From the NCBI GenBank assembly GCA_016875165.1, contig VGSF01000006.1:35040-99039 (forward strand): a stretch of 64,000 bases of DNA, read 5' to 3'. A model generated the notes under the pieces. That model made no database searches and had not been told where the DNA came from. It worked only from the letters and a program-made list of their open reading frames with translations. The position numbers and the translations under genes are program-made. Positions 41,623-51,164 of the stretch are shown here, piece after piece. Origin of the DNA: Deltaproteobacteria bacterium. Its GTDB lineage: Bacteria; Desulfobacterota; SM23-61. Position 1 is the first letter of the stretch. Each line of letters opens with the position of its first letter.

Positions 41623-43659
41623 ATGACTCCCAAAGGCGGATGGGTTGGAAAAATTCTGCGGGTTGACCTGACGACGGGAAAAGTTTCCGTAACCTCCACC
41701 TTTGACTATGTCCCCAAATTCCTTGGGGGGCGGGGGTTAGGAGCAAAAATCTGCTGGGATGAAGTGCCGCCGGAGGTAGGAGCTTTCGACCCGGAAAACC
41801 GCCTTATCCTGGCCACAGGCCCTCTTCAGGGGACCCTGGCTCCTACCTCAGGAAGATTCACGGTTTTGGGAAAGGCTCCCCAGACAGCCCCCACGGAATC
41901 TTTTTGCCGCTCCGGTGTAGGAGGGCATTTTGCCCCGGAACTGAAATGGGCCGGATTCGACGCCCTCATCATTCAAGGGAAAGCGCCGAAACCCGTTTAC
42001 CTTTGGATCAGCGACCAAAGAGCCGATATTCTCGATGCCACCCGTCTGTGGGGTCTGGATACTTACCAGGCCCAGCAGATGATCTGGAAACTACACGGAT
42101 GGAAGACGCGAGTCATGGTCATCGGGAGGGCCGGAGAAAATCGCAGCCGCATTGCCTGTATTTTGACGGACACCGGTGATGCTTCTGGCCAGGGCGGATT
42201 CGGCGGGGTGATGGGCTCGAAAAATTTAAAAGCCATTGCGGTCCGCGGCACAGGTTCGGTTCCCGTAGCCCGGCCCAAAGCCCTGATGGAAATCACTCAG
42301 CATATCCACAAGCTATTCGCCCGCAAGCCCTCGCACAGCGATCCTTACCAGCCGGAAGAAAAAAATTTCAAATACAACATCTGGGGAGGAGGATATGGAC
42401 GGGGAAGCCTGTCTCTTCTCCCAGGTGAGCTTCTCGACCTCTGCCAGGACCCTTCTTCAGGATATTCCCAAATCCCTGATGGGTGCTTCGCCTGTCCTGT
42501 ATCCTGCCGCTCCCGGGTAAAAGGACCGGATATCACACCAGGGGTAGCCTTCTGCGCCCAATCCTACATGTATCTCGAGTCTATGGTCCATCAGCCCGAA
42601 AAGGGCTACAGCAAGATAACCTGGCAGGCGGCCAAACTGGGGGACCTCTTAGGAATCAACGCTTATGAGCTGATGGCCATCGTCCCCTGGCTGTCGGATT
42701 GCTTCCGGGAGAAATTGATCACCGAAGAAGAAACTGGCCTCCCCCTCAATGAAATAGGGTCGTGGAACTTCGCCTCCAAGCTGCTTCATAAAATCGCCAA
42801 CCGCGAGGGCCTTGGAGATCTGCTGGCCGAAGGGGGGCAGCGGGCAGCAGCGAAGCTCGGCGGAAAGGCCGAAAAACTTTCTTTCATGTATTATCCCCGG
42901 GCAGGGAATTTCGGCGGTTACCGCGAGCACTGGGTCTATCTGGGCGGCTTCCCTACCGGGTACGCGATCCCGCCGCTGGCTTTGATGTGGGTTCTGGATA
43001 ATCGGGACGCCCTGGTCTCTCATAGCTACATCGCCATGCTCTGGGGTGCGGCCTTTACAATTGGCCAGAATGCCCTCACCGCTGTTCCGGAAAAAATATT
43101 TCCCGCGCTAAAAACCGCAATGAAAGTTGCCTATGGGTCGGAGGAGGCAGCGGAATTCCTGCATGCCGACGGGAAAAATTTGAACTGGAAATGGGCCGCT
43201 GCGGTGGTCAAGCGCTATCATGAACACTCCCTCCTGAAAGACAGTTACATCCTTTGCGACGTTCTCTTCCCCTACCTCTTCAATGCCAATTCCGCCGATC
43301 ATGCCGGAGACCCTTCTCTTGAATCCCGCATCTACTCGGCGGTTACCGGAATAGAAATGAGTTTGGAAGAGTCGTATGGCCAAGGGGAGATGCTCTGTAC
43401 CCTGGAAAGGGCCCTGGCCGCGCGCGACGGACGCACCCGTAAGGATGACATTCTCCACGACCTCTATTTTGAAAAAGAAGACGCCGGGGGAAGGAAATAT
43501 ATCCGGGAAGATCTGGAACGGGCCAAGAGCGAGTATTACCGGCTGATGGGATGGGATGTCAATTCCGGCATCCCCACTGCGGCAATTCTTAAGCGTTTGG
43601 GCCTGAAAGAAGTTGCCGCAGGCTTACAAAAAGGAGGGCTTCCGGAGGTCAAATCATGA
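41623..43659 (+). CDS. Tungsten-type aldehyde:ferredoxin oxidoreductase (AOR family)
   Basis: 678 residues. The N-terminus GGWVGKILRVDLTTGKV and GGRGLGAKICWDEV are AOR signatures for the tungstopterin domain. The 4Fe-4S ligands are C288, C291 and C295 (DGCFACPVSC) with C545 near the C-terminus (YILCDVLFPYLF). It oxidises aldehydes to acids, or reduces acids when driven by low-potential electrons. It has no signal peptide of its own, so if the complex is periplasmic it must ride with the Tat subunit. It overlaps the cytochrome b gene (ATGA). No good ribosome-binding site is visible. Confidence 0.9.
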   Translation: MTPKGGWVGKILRVDLTTGKVSVTSTFDYVPKFLGGRGLGAKICWDEVPPEVGAFDPENRLILATGPLQGTLAPTSGRFTVLGKAPQTAPTESFCRSGVGGHFAPELKWAGFDALIIQGKAPKPVYLWISDQRADILDATRLWGLDTYQAQQMIWKLHGWKTRVMVIGRAGENRSRIACILTDTGDASGQGGFGGVMGSKNLKAIAVRGTGSVPVARPKALMEITQHIHKLFARKPSHSDPYQPEEKNFKYNIWGGGYGRGSLSLLPGELLDLCQDPSSGYSQIPDGCFACPVSCRSRVKGPDITPGVAFCAQSYMYLESMVHQPEKGYSKITWQAAKLGDLLGINAYELMAIVPWLSDCFREKLITEEETGLPLNEIGSWNFASKLLHKIANREGLGDLLAEGGQRAAAKLGGKAEKLSFMYYPRAGNFGGYREHWVYLGGFPTGYAIPPLALMWVLDNRDALVSHSYIAMLWGAAFTIGQNALTAVPEKIFPALKTAMKVAYGSEEAAEFLHADGKNLNWKWAAAVVKRYHEHSLLKDSYILCDVLFPYLFNANSADHAGDPSLESRIYSAVTGIEMSLEESYGQGEMLCTLERALAARDGRTRKDDILHDLYFEKEDAGGRKYIREDLERAKSEYYRLMGWDVNSGIPTAAILKRLGLKEVAAGLQKGGLPEVKS

Positions 43660-44483
43660 CCGGCGAACCCTTTTCCCTGCCAACCTTTACCACAGCAGAC
43701 TATAACTACTATCGCCTCGATGATCGCATCTTCTTCGCCTTTATCGTGGCCGCTTTAATCTTCTGTGTGGTTCACGCCGCCCGCAGGGCCTTTCGCCAGC
43801 CCCAGCCCGCCGAATCCCCCGGTAAAGAAAATGATCTTGGGCCCATTAAAGAAGATATCCTGCGGCATACCCTGTTCCAGAGGATTTACCACTGGTCAAA
43901 TGCCCTGGCCGTCATAATCCTTATCGTATCTGGCTGGCTGCTCTATCAACCCCGGGGCTTCTTATCTCCCGATAGCAATCCCTCCTTTTGGTTTTCCTGG
44001 CACCAGTGGGGAACAGCTCTCCTCCTTGTAAGTCTGATCTTTCACGTCATCTATGAAAGCTTCCTCGCTCGCGGCCCCAACCCCATGGTTGTTGACCGGG
44101 GTGAGTTAAAAAAATTATCGGCCATCTTCAAAAACTTTTTTGGCCTTTCCAAATTCTACCCTCGCCCTGCCAAGTATCATCCCGGACAAATTTTTTTCCA
44201 TTGGGCCGTGACCGGAAACCTTTTGGCCCTGATCCTTTCCGGGTTTGTGATCTGGAAACCTTTCCGGGATTTTCTTCCCCTCTCCTTTTTCGGCCTGGGA
44301 TGGGAATTTATTTTCTACAACCGCCTTCTCCACGGTCTTTTTTCAGCCACTCTAATTGCCAGCCTTATCGGCCATATCTATTTCGCCCTTTTCATTAAAA
44401 AGAACTGGACGGAGACAAAATCAATGGTCACCGGGCGCATTTCCCTGCAAGCGTACCTGGAATCCCATTCCCGCTTGGATTAA
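43656..44483 (+). CDS. Formate-dehydrogenase-gamma-like cytochrome b subunit
   Basis: 275 residues. An N-terminal membrane helix is followed by a short soluble stretch and four helices of the cytochrome b561/FdnI type. Histidine pairs fit haem ligation: FQRIYHWSNALAVIIL, SWHQWGTALLLVSLIFHVIYE, FFHWAVTGNLLAL and LLHGLF...IGHIYF. It would link the Fe-S subunit to the quinone pool. The ATGA overlap with AOR shows tight co-expression. The three genes form a membrane-bound aldehyde:quinone oxidoreductase. Confidence 0.88.
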   Translation: MTGEPFSLPTFTTADYNYYRLDDRIFFAFIVAALIFCVVHAARRAFRQPQPAESPGKENDLGPIKEDILRHTLFQRIYHWSNALAVIILIVSGWLLYQPRGFLSPDSNPSFWFSWHQWGTALLLVSLIFHVIYESFLARGPNPMVVDRGELKKLSAIFKNFFGLSKFYPRPAKYHPGQIFFHWAVTGNLLALILSGFVIWKPFRDFLPLSFFGLGWEFIFYNRLLHGLFSATLIASLIGHIYFALFIKKNWTETKSMVTGRISLQAYLESHSRLD

Positions 44484-44488
44484 ATTTC

Positions 44489-44517
44489 TTGACAGGCGAA
44501 AAGTGATAAGGTAAGTT
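44489..44517 (+). promoter_or_regulatory. Possible sigma-70 promoter for the adenylate cyclase gene
   Basis: TTGACA (44489-44494), a 17-base spacer and a poor -10 (TAAGTT, 44512-44517), about 104 bases before the ATG. Only the -35 is convincing. Confidence 0.3.
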
Positions 44518-44620
44518 GCACGCTGTAATCCCGTCCTGATTTAGTCTGGCATAACGCCAGGGCATCACGATTTCATAATTCAAGGACAACCTTCTTTATC
44601 TTTAACTTCCGGAGTTCTTT

Positions 44621-47600
44621 ATGGAGGAAAACAAGAAAGGAAGGGGCAGGCCAGACCTGCCTGCTGAACGCAAGCTCATCACCGTAATGTTCGCTGACAT
44701 TTCCGGCTTTACCAGCCTGGCCGAGACAATGGATCCCGAACAGGTCCGCGACTTGATTAACGCCTGCTTTGAACATCTGGTGCCATCCGTGGCCAAATAC
44801 GGCGGGACAGTGGATAAATTCATCGGGGACGAAATTATGGCGCTCTTTGGGGCGCCCGTCGCCCACGAAAACGACCCTGAACGCGCTCTCCGGGCCGCCT
44901 TGAGCATGCAGGAAGCCATAGGGGAATTCAGCGCCGCCCACAGGATTCAACTTAATGCTCACTTTGGCATCAACACCGGCCTGGTCATCGCCGGCGGCAT
45001 CGGCACCCGCGGCCGCCAGGATTACTCGGTAATGGGCGACGCGGTCAACCTGGCTGCGCATTTGGGGCGAATCTCTAAGCGGGGCGAAATTCTGGTTGGC
45101 CCGGATACTTACCGCCAGACCACTCATCTGTTCGACTTTAAAGCGCTCGGTCCCATGCGCCTGAAAGGGAAGGTCGATTCCGTACCGGTCTATAAACTTT
45201 TGGGCCTGCGGGCCCAACCAGGAGCCTGGCGCGGACTGGAAGGACGGGGAATCAGCTCCCCTCTAATTGGACGAGAAGAAGAAGTCGCTGCGTTCACCCG
45301 CTGTATCGAGCGTCTGCTCGCTGGCCAGGGTGGAATTGTATCGATTATCGGCGAAGCCGGTTTAGGAAAATCCCGCCTTGTGGCCGAAATCAGGCGCCAG
45401 GTAGCCAAGCAAGATATCCTATGGCTGGAAGGCCGCACCCTTTCTTTCAGCCAAACCATCAGCTACTGGCCCTTCCTGGAAATTATTCAGGCCGAAGTTG
45501 GAATCACTGCTGAGGATAACGAAAAGGATTGCTGGAAGAAACTGGAACGGCGCCTCAACATCTTATTCCCTGATGAGACCGCGGAAATTCTCCCCTATCT
45601 GGCTACGCTGCTTACACTGGAAGTCCCCGGGGAATTAGCCGAACGGGTCAAGTATTTGGATGGAGAAACCATGGGGCGTCAGGTCTTTCGCACTGCCCGC
45701 TTATACTTTTCCCGCCTGGCTCAAGAGCGCCCCCTGGTCTTGATCTTTGAGGATATGCACTGGACAGATCAATCCTCGGCCTTCTTGCTGGAACACCTTC
45801 TGCCGCTCGTTCGGGAAGCGCCCCTTCTCCTTTGCAGTCTTGGCCGCCCTGATGCCGGGACTCCGGCAATGCATCTTTGGGAAATCCAGGCTAAAGAATA
45901 TGCCGATTGCTCTACGGAAATCCATCTGGCCCCCCTCTCCCCCCTTGAAAGTATCCAACTGGCCCATAACCTGCTTAAGATCGAAGATTTTCCTCCTCGC
46001 CTGCGCGAGGGACTTTTCCGCAAAGCCGAGGGAAATCCTTTTTTTCTTGAGGAGATGATCCGGGGGTTAATCGACCTGGGCGCTTTTGTGCGTGATCGGA
46101 ATACGGGGCGCTGGCAGGCCACGGCCAGGGTGGAGCAGATTACCATCCCCGATACCCTGCAAGGTGTGGTTGTTGCCCGGATCGACCGTTTGAATGAAGA
46201 AGTGAAACAGGTTCTCAAACTGGCCTCGGTTATTGGACGTGTCTTTTTCTACCGTGTGCTCCGGGGCATCCTGGAAGCAGACCGGGAATTGGACCGCCAC
46301 CTGGCCGAGCTGCAGAATCTGGAACTGGTGCGCGAGAAGAGTCGGATTCCCGAGATTGAATACATCTTCAAGCACGCCCTGGTGCAGGAAGCAACCTATG
46401 AAAGCATTCTCCTGCAACGACGCCGGGAAATCCATCGCCAGGTGGGAGAATGCGTGGAGGCGCTCTTTGCCGACCGTCTGGACGAATTCTACGGTTTGCT
46501 GGCCTACCATTACACGCGGGCCGAGGAGTGGGAGAAGGCCCGGGATTACCTGTTCAAGGCCGGCGACCAGGCAGGGAAAATAGCGGCAGATATTGAAGCC
46601 CTGGAGCATTACCGCCAGGCCATGGCAGCCCACACGCGCGCCTTCGGTAACCGCTGGGACCCCTTACAACGGGCGATATTGGAACGTAAGATGGGGGAGG
46701 CATTGTTTAGGCGCGGGCAAAACCAGCAGGCCCGTGAGTACCTGCTCCGGGCATTGGTCTCCTTAAGAAGCCCTTACCCTCATACCCGGCGGGGCGTCCA
46801 ACTGGCCATACTTAAACAACTGATCCGCCAGATGGGCCATCGTCTCTTCCCCAGGTTTTTTAGGGATAATAATTCTGGTGAAAAAGAAAGTATCTCGCAG
46901 GAAATATGCCAGATTTATGCGGTTATGGCCTGGATGGATTATTTCATGGACCCCCACTGTTTGTTTCTCGACTCCTTATTGATATTGAATCTCGCCGAGC
47001 GGTGCGGTTTTTCTGTTGAAGTGGTCCTGGCCTCCATGGGGGTCGGTCTGGCTTTTAACACAGTTCCAGCATCCAGGCTGGCTCGCTATTATCATGGCCG
47101 GGCCGTTGCCCTGGCCGAGCAGACTCAGCAACCCATAGCCATCGCGCAGGCCTATTTCGGCCTGGCCATACATGAGCAATATGCCCTGGGGAATGGGGCA
47201 ATGGCCCTCGAACATTATCGCCGCTCGGCCAGAGGGTATTGGGAAGCAGGACATCTGCGTTGCTGGGCCAGCGTTAAAATGGCTGAAAGCCTGCTTTGGA
47301 TTCCGGCGGACATAAACGACCGTCTCAACCTCTGTCAGGAAGTTATTCAAGTGAGCCAGGATGCGGCTGACCACCAGGCCTGGGGCTGGGGGTTATTCAT
47401 GTTGGCTGCCACTCTGGATCAAGCGGGAGCATTGGATGAGGCTATAGCTAAAATGCGGCAGGCTCTTGACCTACTTAAGAGCGTTCCGGATTACCAGGTC
47501 ATTGTATTTGCCAGCGGCATCCTCGGCCGGTGCTACCTGCGGCAGGGAAATATTCAACAGGCTTTGGTCATTTTGCAAGAAGGCGGTCAACTGATCAAGA

Positions 47601-48034
47601 ACCATCGCCTGAGAGGCTTTTCCTGTGTCCCGATTTGGATGAGCCTGGCCCAGACCTACCTATCAGCAGCAGAGCAAGAGCAGGGACCTGGAAGAGAAGC
47701 CGCCATGAGAAAAGCTAAGCGGGCTTGTAAAATAGCCCTGAACCAGGAGAAGTTTGACCGGGCCTCACGGGTGGCTGCCTGCCGGATGCAGGGCGCCTGG
47801 GAGTGGCTGAGGGGCCAGTCCGGACGCGCCCGTAAATGGTGGCAACTGAGTTTAAAAGCAGGTGATGCTTTAGGCGCGCGTTATGAGCTGGGATTAACCC
47901 ACCTGGAAATGGGTAAATTCCTGGAAGATCCCGCTCATTTAAAAAGCGCCGAGAAAATCTTTGGCGCAATTGGCGCAAATTTTGACCTGGCCCAGGCCCG
48001 GAAATTAAGGGAGCGGTGCGGCGCTCCACCTTGA
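44621..48034 (+). CDS. Class III adenylate/guanylate cyclase fused to AAA ATPase and TPR repeats
   Basis: 1137 residues. Residues about 15-190 are a class III cyclase (ITVMFADISGFTSLAE, with the metal-binding Asp; KFIGDEIMALFGAP; GRQDYSVMGDAVNLAAHL). Then an AAA_16/STAND-type ATPase with Walker A GEAGLGKSRL and Walker B-like LVLIFEDMHWTD. The C-terminal half is helical with TPR-like repeats (YGLLAYHYTRAEEWEKARDYL, AIAKMRQALDLLKS). It probably makes cAMP or cGMP in response to a partner bound by the TPRs and ATPase. Cytoplasmic, no membrane helix. It has its own transcription unit between the AOR set and the Leu-like cluster. Confidence 0.9.
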   Translation: MEENKKGRGRPDLPAERKLITVMFADISGFTSLAETMDPEQVRDLINACFEHLVPSVAKYGGTVDKFIGDEIMALFGAPVAHENDPERALRAALSMQEAIGEFSAAHRIQLNAHFGINTGLVIAGGIGTRGRQDYSVMGDAVNLAAHLGRISKRGEILVGPDTYRQTTHLFDFKALGPMRLKGKVDSVPVYKLLGLRAQPGAWRGLEGRGISSPLIGREEEVAAFTRCIERLLAGQGGIVSIIGEAGLGKSRLVAEIRRQVAKQDILWLEGRTLSFSQTISYWPFLEIIQAEVGITAEDNEKDCWKKLERRLNILFPDETAEILPYLATLLTLEVPGELAERVKYLDGETMGRQVFRTARLYFSRLAQERPLVLIFEDMHWTDQSSAFLLEHLLPLVREAPLLLCSLGRPDAGTPAMHLWEIQAKEYADCSTEIHLAPLSPLESIQLAHNLLKIEDFPPRLREGLFRKAEGNPFFLEEMIRGLIDLGAFVRDRNTGRWQATARVEQITIPDTLQGVVVARIDRLNEEVKQVLKLASVIGRVFFYRVLRGILEADRELDRHLAELQNLELVREKSRIPEIEYIFKHALVQEATYESILLQRRREIHRQVGECVEALFADRLDEFYGLLAYHYTRAEEWEKARDYLFKAGDQAGKIAADIEALEHYRQAMAAHTRAFGNRWDPLQRAILERKMGEALFRRGQNQQAREYLLRALVSLRSPYPHTRRGVQLAILKQLIRQMGHRLFPRFFRDNNSGEKESISQEICQIYAVMAWMDYFMDPHCLFLDSLLILNLAERCGFSVEVVLASMGVGLAFNTVPASRLARYYHGRAVALAEQTQQPIAIAQAYFGLAIHEQYALGNGAMALEHYRRSARGYWEAGHLRCWASVKMAESLLWIPADINDRLNLCQEVIQVSQDAADHQAWGWGLFMLAATLDQAGALDEAIAKMRQALDLLKSVPDYQVIVFASGILGRCYLRQGNIQQALVILQEGGQLIKNHRLRGFSCVPIWMSLAQTYLSAAEQEQGPGREAAMRKAKRACKIALNQEKFDRASRVAACRMQGAWEWLRGQSGRARKWWQLSLKAGDALGARYELGLTHLEMGKFLEDPAHLKSAEKIFGAIGANFDLAQARKLRERCGAPP

Positions 48035-48199
48035 ATAATTGCCCTATTTTCCAGCGTATAATGATCAAGCTCAGCGGCGGCGCGAAAAGGCTCACAGCCA
48101 AAGCCAACACACATTGTTGCCCGGTCCGCCGGGGCGCCAGTTAGACAGACAGCGCGCAAGTGTTAAAAAGCGGGACATTTTGACGAGACTAAATCTTGC

Positions 48200-48353
48200 T
48201 GATCTCGTAAAAAGTCGTCACTCCGGTGAAAACCGGAGTCCAGAGGTTTGATAACTCCTTTAAATAACTGGATTCCGGCTGGAGTTTATCCCGATGAAAA
48301 TCGGGGCCGGAATGACGGGGAAAGGGGCTTTCGGACTTTTTACGAGATCATCA
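48200..48353. repeat. TCGTAAAAAGTC palindromic element, copy 6
   Basis: GATCTCGTAAAAAGTCG and GACTTTTTACGAGATCATC bound the interior CACTCCGGTGAAAACCGGAG and TTATCCCGATGAAAATCGG. Near-identical interior in copies 7 and 8. It fills most of the gap after the cyclase gene. Confidence 0.8.
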
Positions 48354-48502
48354 AATTTGAAGGACTTGATATTTTGAGGCACAAAGGGTATAACGTCCCC
48401 CTATCCATTCTGCCGACGGGCCTTGGATAAATTTGCAGGACCGCACCCGGAAGGCTAACTTTTCCGGTTCATGTCATATTCTTTAAAAAGAGGAGATTAA
48501 AA

Positions 48503-48613
48503 ATGCCGGGGCCATTAGAGGGGATCAAAGTTTTAAGCTTTGCCAGGGCTTTGGCAGGGCCTTATACCACCATGCTCCTTGGCGACCTGGGAGCGGAAAT
48601 TATAAAAATTTAA
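48503..48613 (+). pseudogene. CaiB/BaiF CoA-transferase stub, N-terminal 36 codons only
   Basis: The ATG at 48503 has AGAGGAGA ahead. The frame reads [20 protein letters not shown] then [13 protein letters not shown] and stops at 48611-48613. This is the conserved N-terminus of CaiB-type CoA-transferases; the other ~370 residues, including the catalytic Asp, are gone. An intact homologue of the same cluster lies at 53.5 kb with a similar N-terminus (ILDLSRMLAGPFGSM). Confidence 0.75.
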
Positions 48614-48679
48614 AGATTAAAAAAATCACCTGAATCCTTGAATCATCGAACCCCTTTCGTAATTAAAAGAGGAGGAGAG

Positions 48680-49753
48680 ATGCCGGCAAAGAAAGTTGTT
48701 GCCTTAGGCGGGGATGGCGTCGGACCAGAAGTGATGGAGGTCACCTGTCATATCCTGGAGCATGCCGGTTTTAATCTGGAGATCGCCAAGCCTTTTTGTG
48801 GGGCAGAAGCTTTCAAATCTCAGGGAAACGCCTTTCCCGATGAAGCCAAAAAACTCTGCGCCGAATCTGACGCCATTCTCTTCGGCGCCGCCGAAGGCCC
48901 CTCGGTTGCCATCCTGGTCTATCTCCGCTGGTTTATGGACAACTACATAAACCTACGTCCGGTGAAATATTATCCCGGAGCCTACTCTCCCCTGAAAAAT
49001 CCTGAGGGAATTGATTTTATGCTCATCCGGGAGAACAGTGAAGGCCTGTATCCGGGGAGGGAGGGAGATATTCCCTGGCTGGCCCAGAGGCTTTCGGACT
49101 ATAAAGATCCATTTGGCCGGACTCTAGATTTTTATGGGGAAGGCAAGTTCGCCATTCGCCTGATCACCCAAAAAGGAAGCGAGCGCATTGCCAAATATGC
49201 CGTCCAGTTGGCTCAGGAGAGAAAATCGCAGGGATTCCCGGGAAAAGTCACCTGTGTTACCAAGGCCAATGTCCTGCGTCAGTCCTGCGGGCTTTTCCGA
49301 AAGACCGTTGAGGAAGAAGTGAAGAGAGCCCCGGGTATTGCCTATGAGCATTTCCATGTAGATGATGCGGCCCGGCGATTGATTCGGTTTCCCAATAATT
49401 TTGATGTCATTGTTACTTCTAACATGTTTGGAGACATTTTGGCGGACGAAGCCGGGGAGGCGATAGGCGGGTTGGGAATTTCGCCCAGTGCTTGTTTGGG
49501 AGGGCAGAAACCGTATTTTGAGCCAGTCCATGGTTCTGCTCCGGATATCGCCGGAAAAGGAATCGTCAATCCCACGGCCATGATCCTCTCGGCCAAGATG
49601 ATGCTGGAATATCTGGGGATGCGAAAAGAAGCCCAGGCTTTGGAAAACGCCGTGGCTAAAATTTATCAGGAAGGGAAATATTTAACGGCAGACCAGGGAG
49701 GAAAGGCATCCACAAGGGAATTCGCTGAGGCGGTTTTGAGAGATCTAATTTGA
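48680..49753 (+). CDS. Isocitrate/isopropylmalate dehydrogenase-family enzyme (LeuB-like)
   Basis: 357 residues from the ATG at 48680 (AGGAGGAGAG upstream), preferred to 48638. ALGGDGVGPEVME is the N-terminal signature; LIRENSEGLYPGREG, CVTKANVLRQSC and VTSNMFGDILADEAGEAIGG carry the catalytic residues; PVHGSAPDIAGKGIVNP closes the cofactor site. It should oxidatively decarboxylate the product of the LeuCD-like enzyme encoded next. The neighbours (mutase, CoA-transferase, TctABC) point to breakdown of an external acid, not leucine synthesis. A second homologue lies at 28.6 kb. Confidence 0.88.
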   Translation: MPAKKVVALGGDGVGPEVMEVTCHILEHAGFNLEIAKPFCGAEAFKSQGNAFPDEAKKLCAESDAILFGAAEGPSVAILVYLRWFMDNYINLRPVKYYPGAYSPLKNPEGIDFMLIRENSEGLYPGREGDIPWLAQRLSDYKDPFGRTLDFYGEGKFAIRLITQKGSERIAKYAVQLAQERKSQGFPGKVTCVTKANVLRQSCGLFRKTVEEEVKRAPGIAYEHFHVDDAARRLIRFPNNFDVIVTSNMFGDILADEAGEAIGGLGISPSACLGGQKPYFEPVHGSAPDIAGKGIVNPTAMILSAKMMLEYLGMRKEAQALENAVAKIYQEGKYLTADQGGKASTREFAEAVLRDLI

Positions 49754-49757
49754 AAAG

Positions 49758-49830
49758 AATTCAGGGGGGCAAGGGGCCGAAGGTTCGGAGAAAAATCAAA
49801 TATTTAATTTTCACTGGAATCCTTGAACCC
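49758..49830. repeat. Weak AGGGGCCGAAGGTTCGG hairpin repeat
   Basis: A looser member of the family at 29690 and 40747: AAGGGGCCGAAGGTTCGG on the left, TCCTTGAACCCTGG on the right. It lies between the dehydrogenase and LeuC-like genes. Confidence 0.35.
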
Positions 49831-49846
49831 TGGTTTGGAGGTTTTC

Positions 49847-51103
49847 ATGGGAATGACTTTGGCGGAGAAAATTCTGGCCCGGGCCTCGGGGCAGGAAAGG
49901 GTTACTCCGGGCCAGTATGTCACGGCCCGAATTGATCTGGCCATGGCCCACGAGGGGCTGGCAGCAGTCTTTATGAATTTGGCCCGGGCGGGCTGGACCA
50001 AAGTGTGGGACCCTTCCCGCATCGTAGCTCTCTTAGATCATTATGTCCCGGCCCCGACCGAACGCTCGGCTGAGATTCACAAAGTCGTCCGGGCAGCGGT
50101 CAAACAATGGGGAATCCAACATTTTTATGGAGAACGGGCCGGCATCTGCCACCAGGTTCTTCCGGAGAAAGGGCATATCCTCCCCGGGATGCTCATTGTG
50201 GGCACTGATTCTCACACCACCACTTATGGGGCCTTCGGAGCGGCCGGAACGGGAATCGGATTTACGGACATGGCCTACGTATTTGCCACGGGCAAGCTTT
50301 GGTTCAAAGTCCCGCAGACCATCCGGTTCGATCTTCAGGGAAAGCTTCCCGAAGGAGTCATGTCCAAAGATATTATCCTTTCCATTGCCGGGAAGTATTC
50401 CGCAGAGGTGGCCCAATACAAGGCTGTCGAGTTCATCGGCCCTCTGGCGGAGGAGATGAGCCTGGCTAGCCGCATGACCATGAGTAACATGGCCGTGGAG
50501 ATTGGGGCTAAATTTGGTTTCTTTATACCCGACCAAAAGGTTTCTGATTTCCTGCAAGGGCGGGGCCAAACCTCTTTTCCCTTGATCTCCCCAGATGCCG
50601 ACGCTCCATACGAAGCTATCTATCAGATTGAGGTCTCCTCCCTTGAGCCCCAAGTCGCCTATCCTTATTCCGTTGACAACGTGCGGCCAGTCTCCCAGGC
50701 CCAGGAGGTAAAGATTCATCAGGCTTTCATTGGCTCCTGCACCAATGGCCGTCTGGAAGATCTGCATACGGCCGTAAAAATTCTTAAAGGAAAAAAAGTG
50801 CATGCGGATGTGCGTCTTTTGATCATCCCTGCTTCCTGGGAGATTTATCAGGAAGCCATAAAGGATGGAACCTTGGGGGCCCTCATCGATGCCGGCGCTG
50901 TGATCGGCAATTCCTCCTGCGGGCCGTGTTTTGGAGCTCACATGGGTCTTCTCGGTTCAGAGGAGAATTGCATCGCCGCCATCAATCGGAATTTTAAAGG
51001 GAGGATGGGAAGTCAGAAAGCCCAGGTCTTTCTATCTTCTCCCGCTACAGTTGCGGCTTCTGCCCTGGAAGGGAAGATCACGGACCCGAGGAACTATCTT
51101 TGA
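49847..51103 (+). CDS. leuC: 3-isopropylmalate dehydratase / homoaconitase-family large subunit (LeuC-like)
   Basis: 418 residues from the ATG at 49847 with TTTGGAGG ahead. The aconitase fold is shown by VGTDSHTTTYGAFGAAGTGIG, the cluster cysteines in GSCTNGRLEDL and NSSCGPCFGAHMG (three ligands of the 4Fe-4S centre). It isomerises a 2-hydroxy to a 3-hydroxy tricarboxylic or branched dicarboxylic acid with its small subunit. The sequence is of the HacA/LeuC2 branch, which also includes methylaconitase-like and dimethylmalate dehydratase enzymes. Its specific substrate is unknown. Confidence 0.88.
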   Translation: MGMTLAEKILARASGQERVTPGQYVTARIDLAMAHEGLAAVFMNLARAGWTKVWDPSRIVALLDHYVPAPTERSAEIHKVVRAAVKQWGIQHFYGERAGICHQVLPEKGHILPGMLIVGTDSHTTTYGAFGAAGTGIGFTDMAYVFATGKLWFKVPQTIRFDLQGKLPEGVMSKDIILSIAGKYSAEVAQYKAVEFIGPLAEEMSLASRMTMSNMAVEIGAKFGFFIPDQKVSDFLQGRGQTSFPLISPDADAPYEAIYQIEVSSLEPQVAYPYSVDNVRPVSQAQEVKIHQAFIGSCTNGRLEDLHTAVKILKGKKVHADVRLLIIPASWEIYQEAIKDGTLGALIDAGAVIGNSSCGPCFGAHMGLLGSEENCIAAINRNFKGRMGSQKAQVFLSSPATVAASALEGKITDPRNYL

Positions 51104-51164
51104 AATTAGGAAGACAAAATACGAAATAGGAAATGAGGGAAAGCCCTACTAGAAGGAGAAAAGA

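Noticed and set aside
50033..50941. Long minus-strand open frame opposite leuC (302 codons)
   Set aside because: Shadow of the aconitase-family gene; no family match and low-complexity composition.
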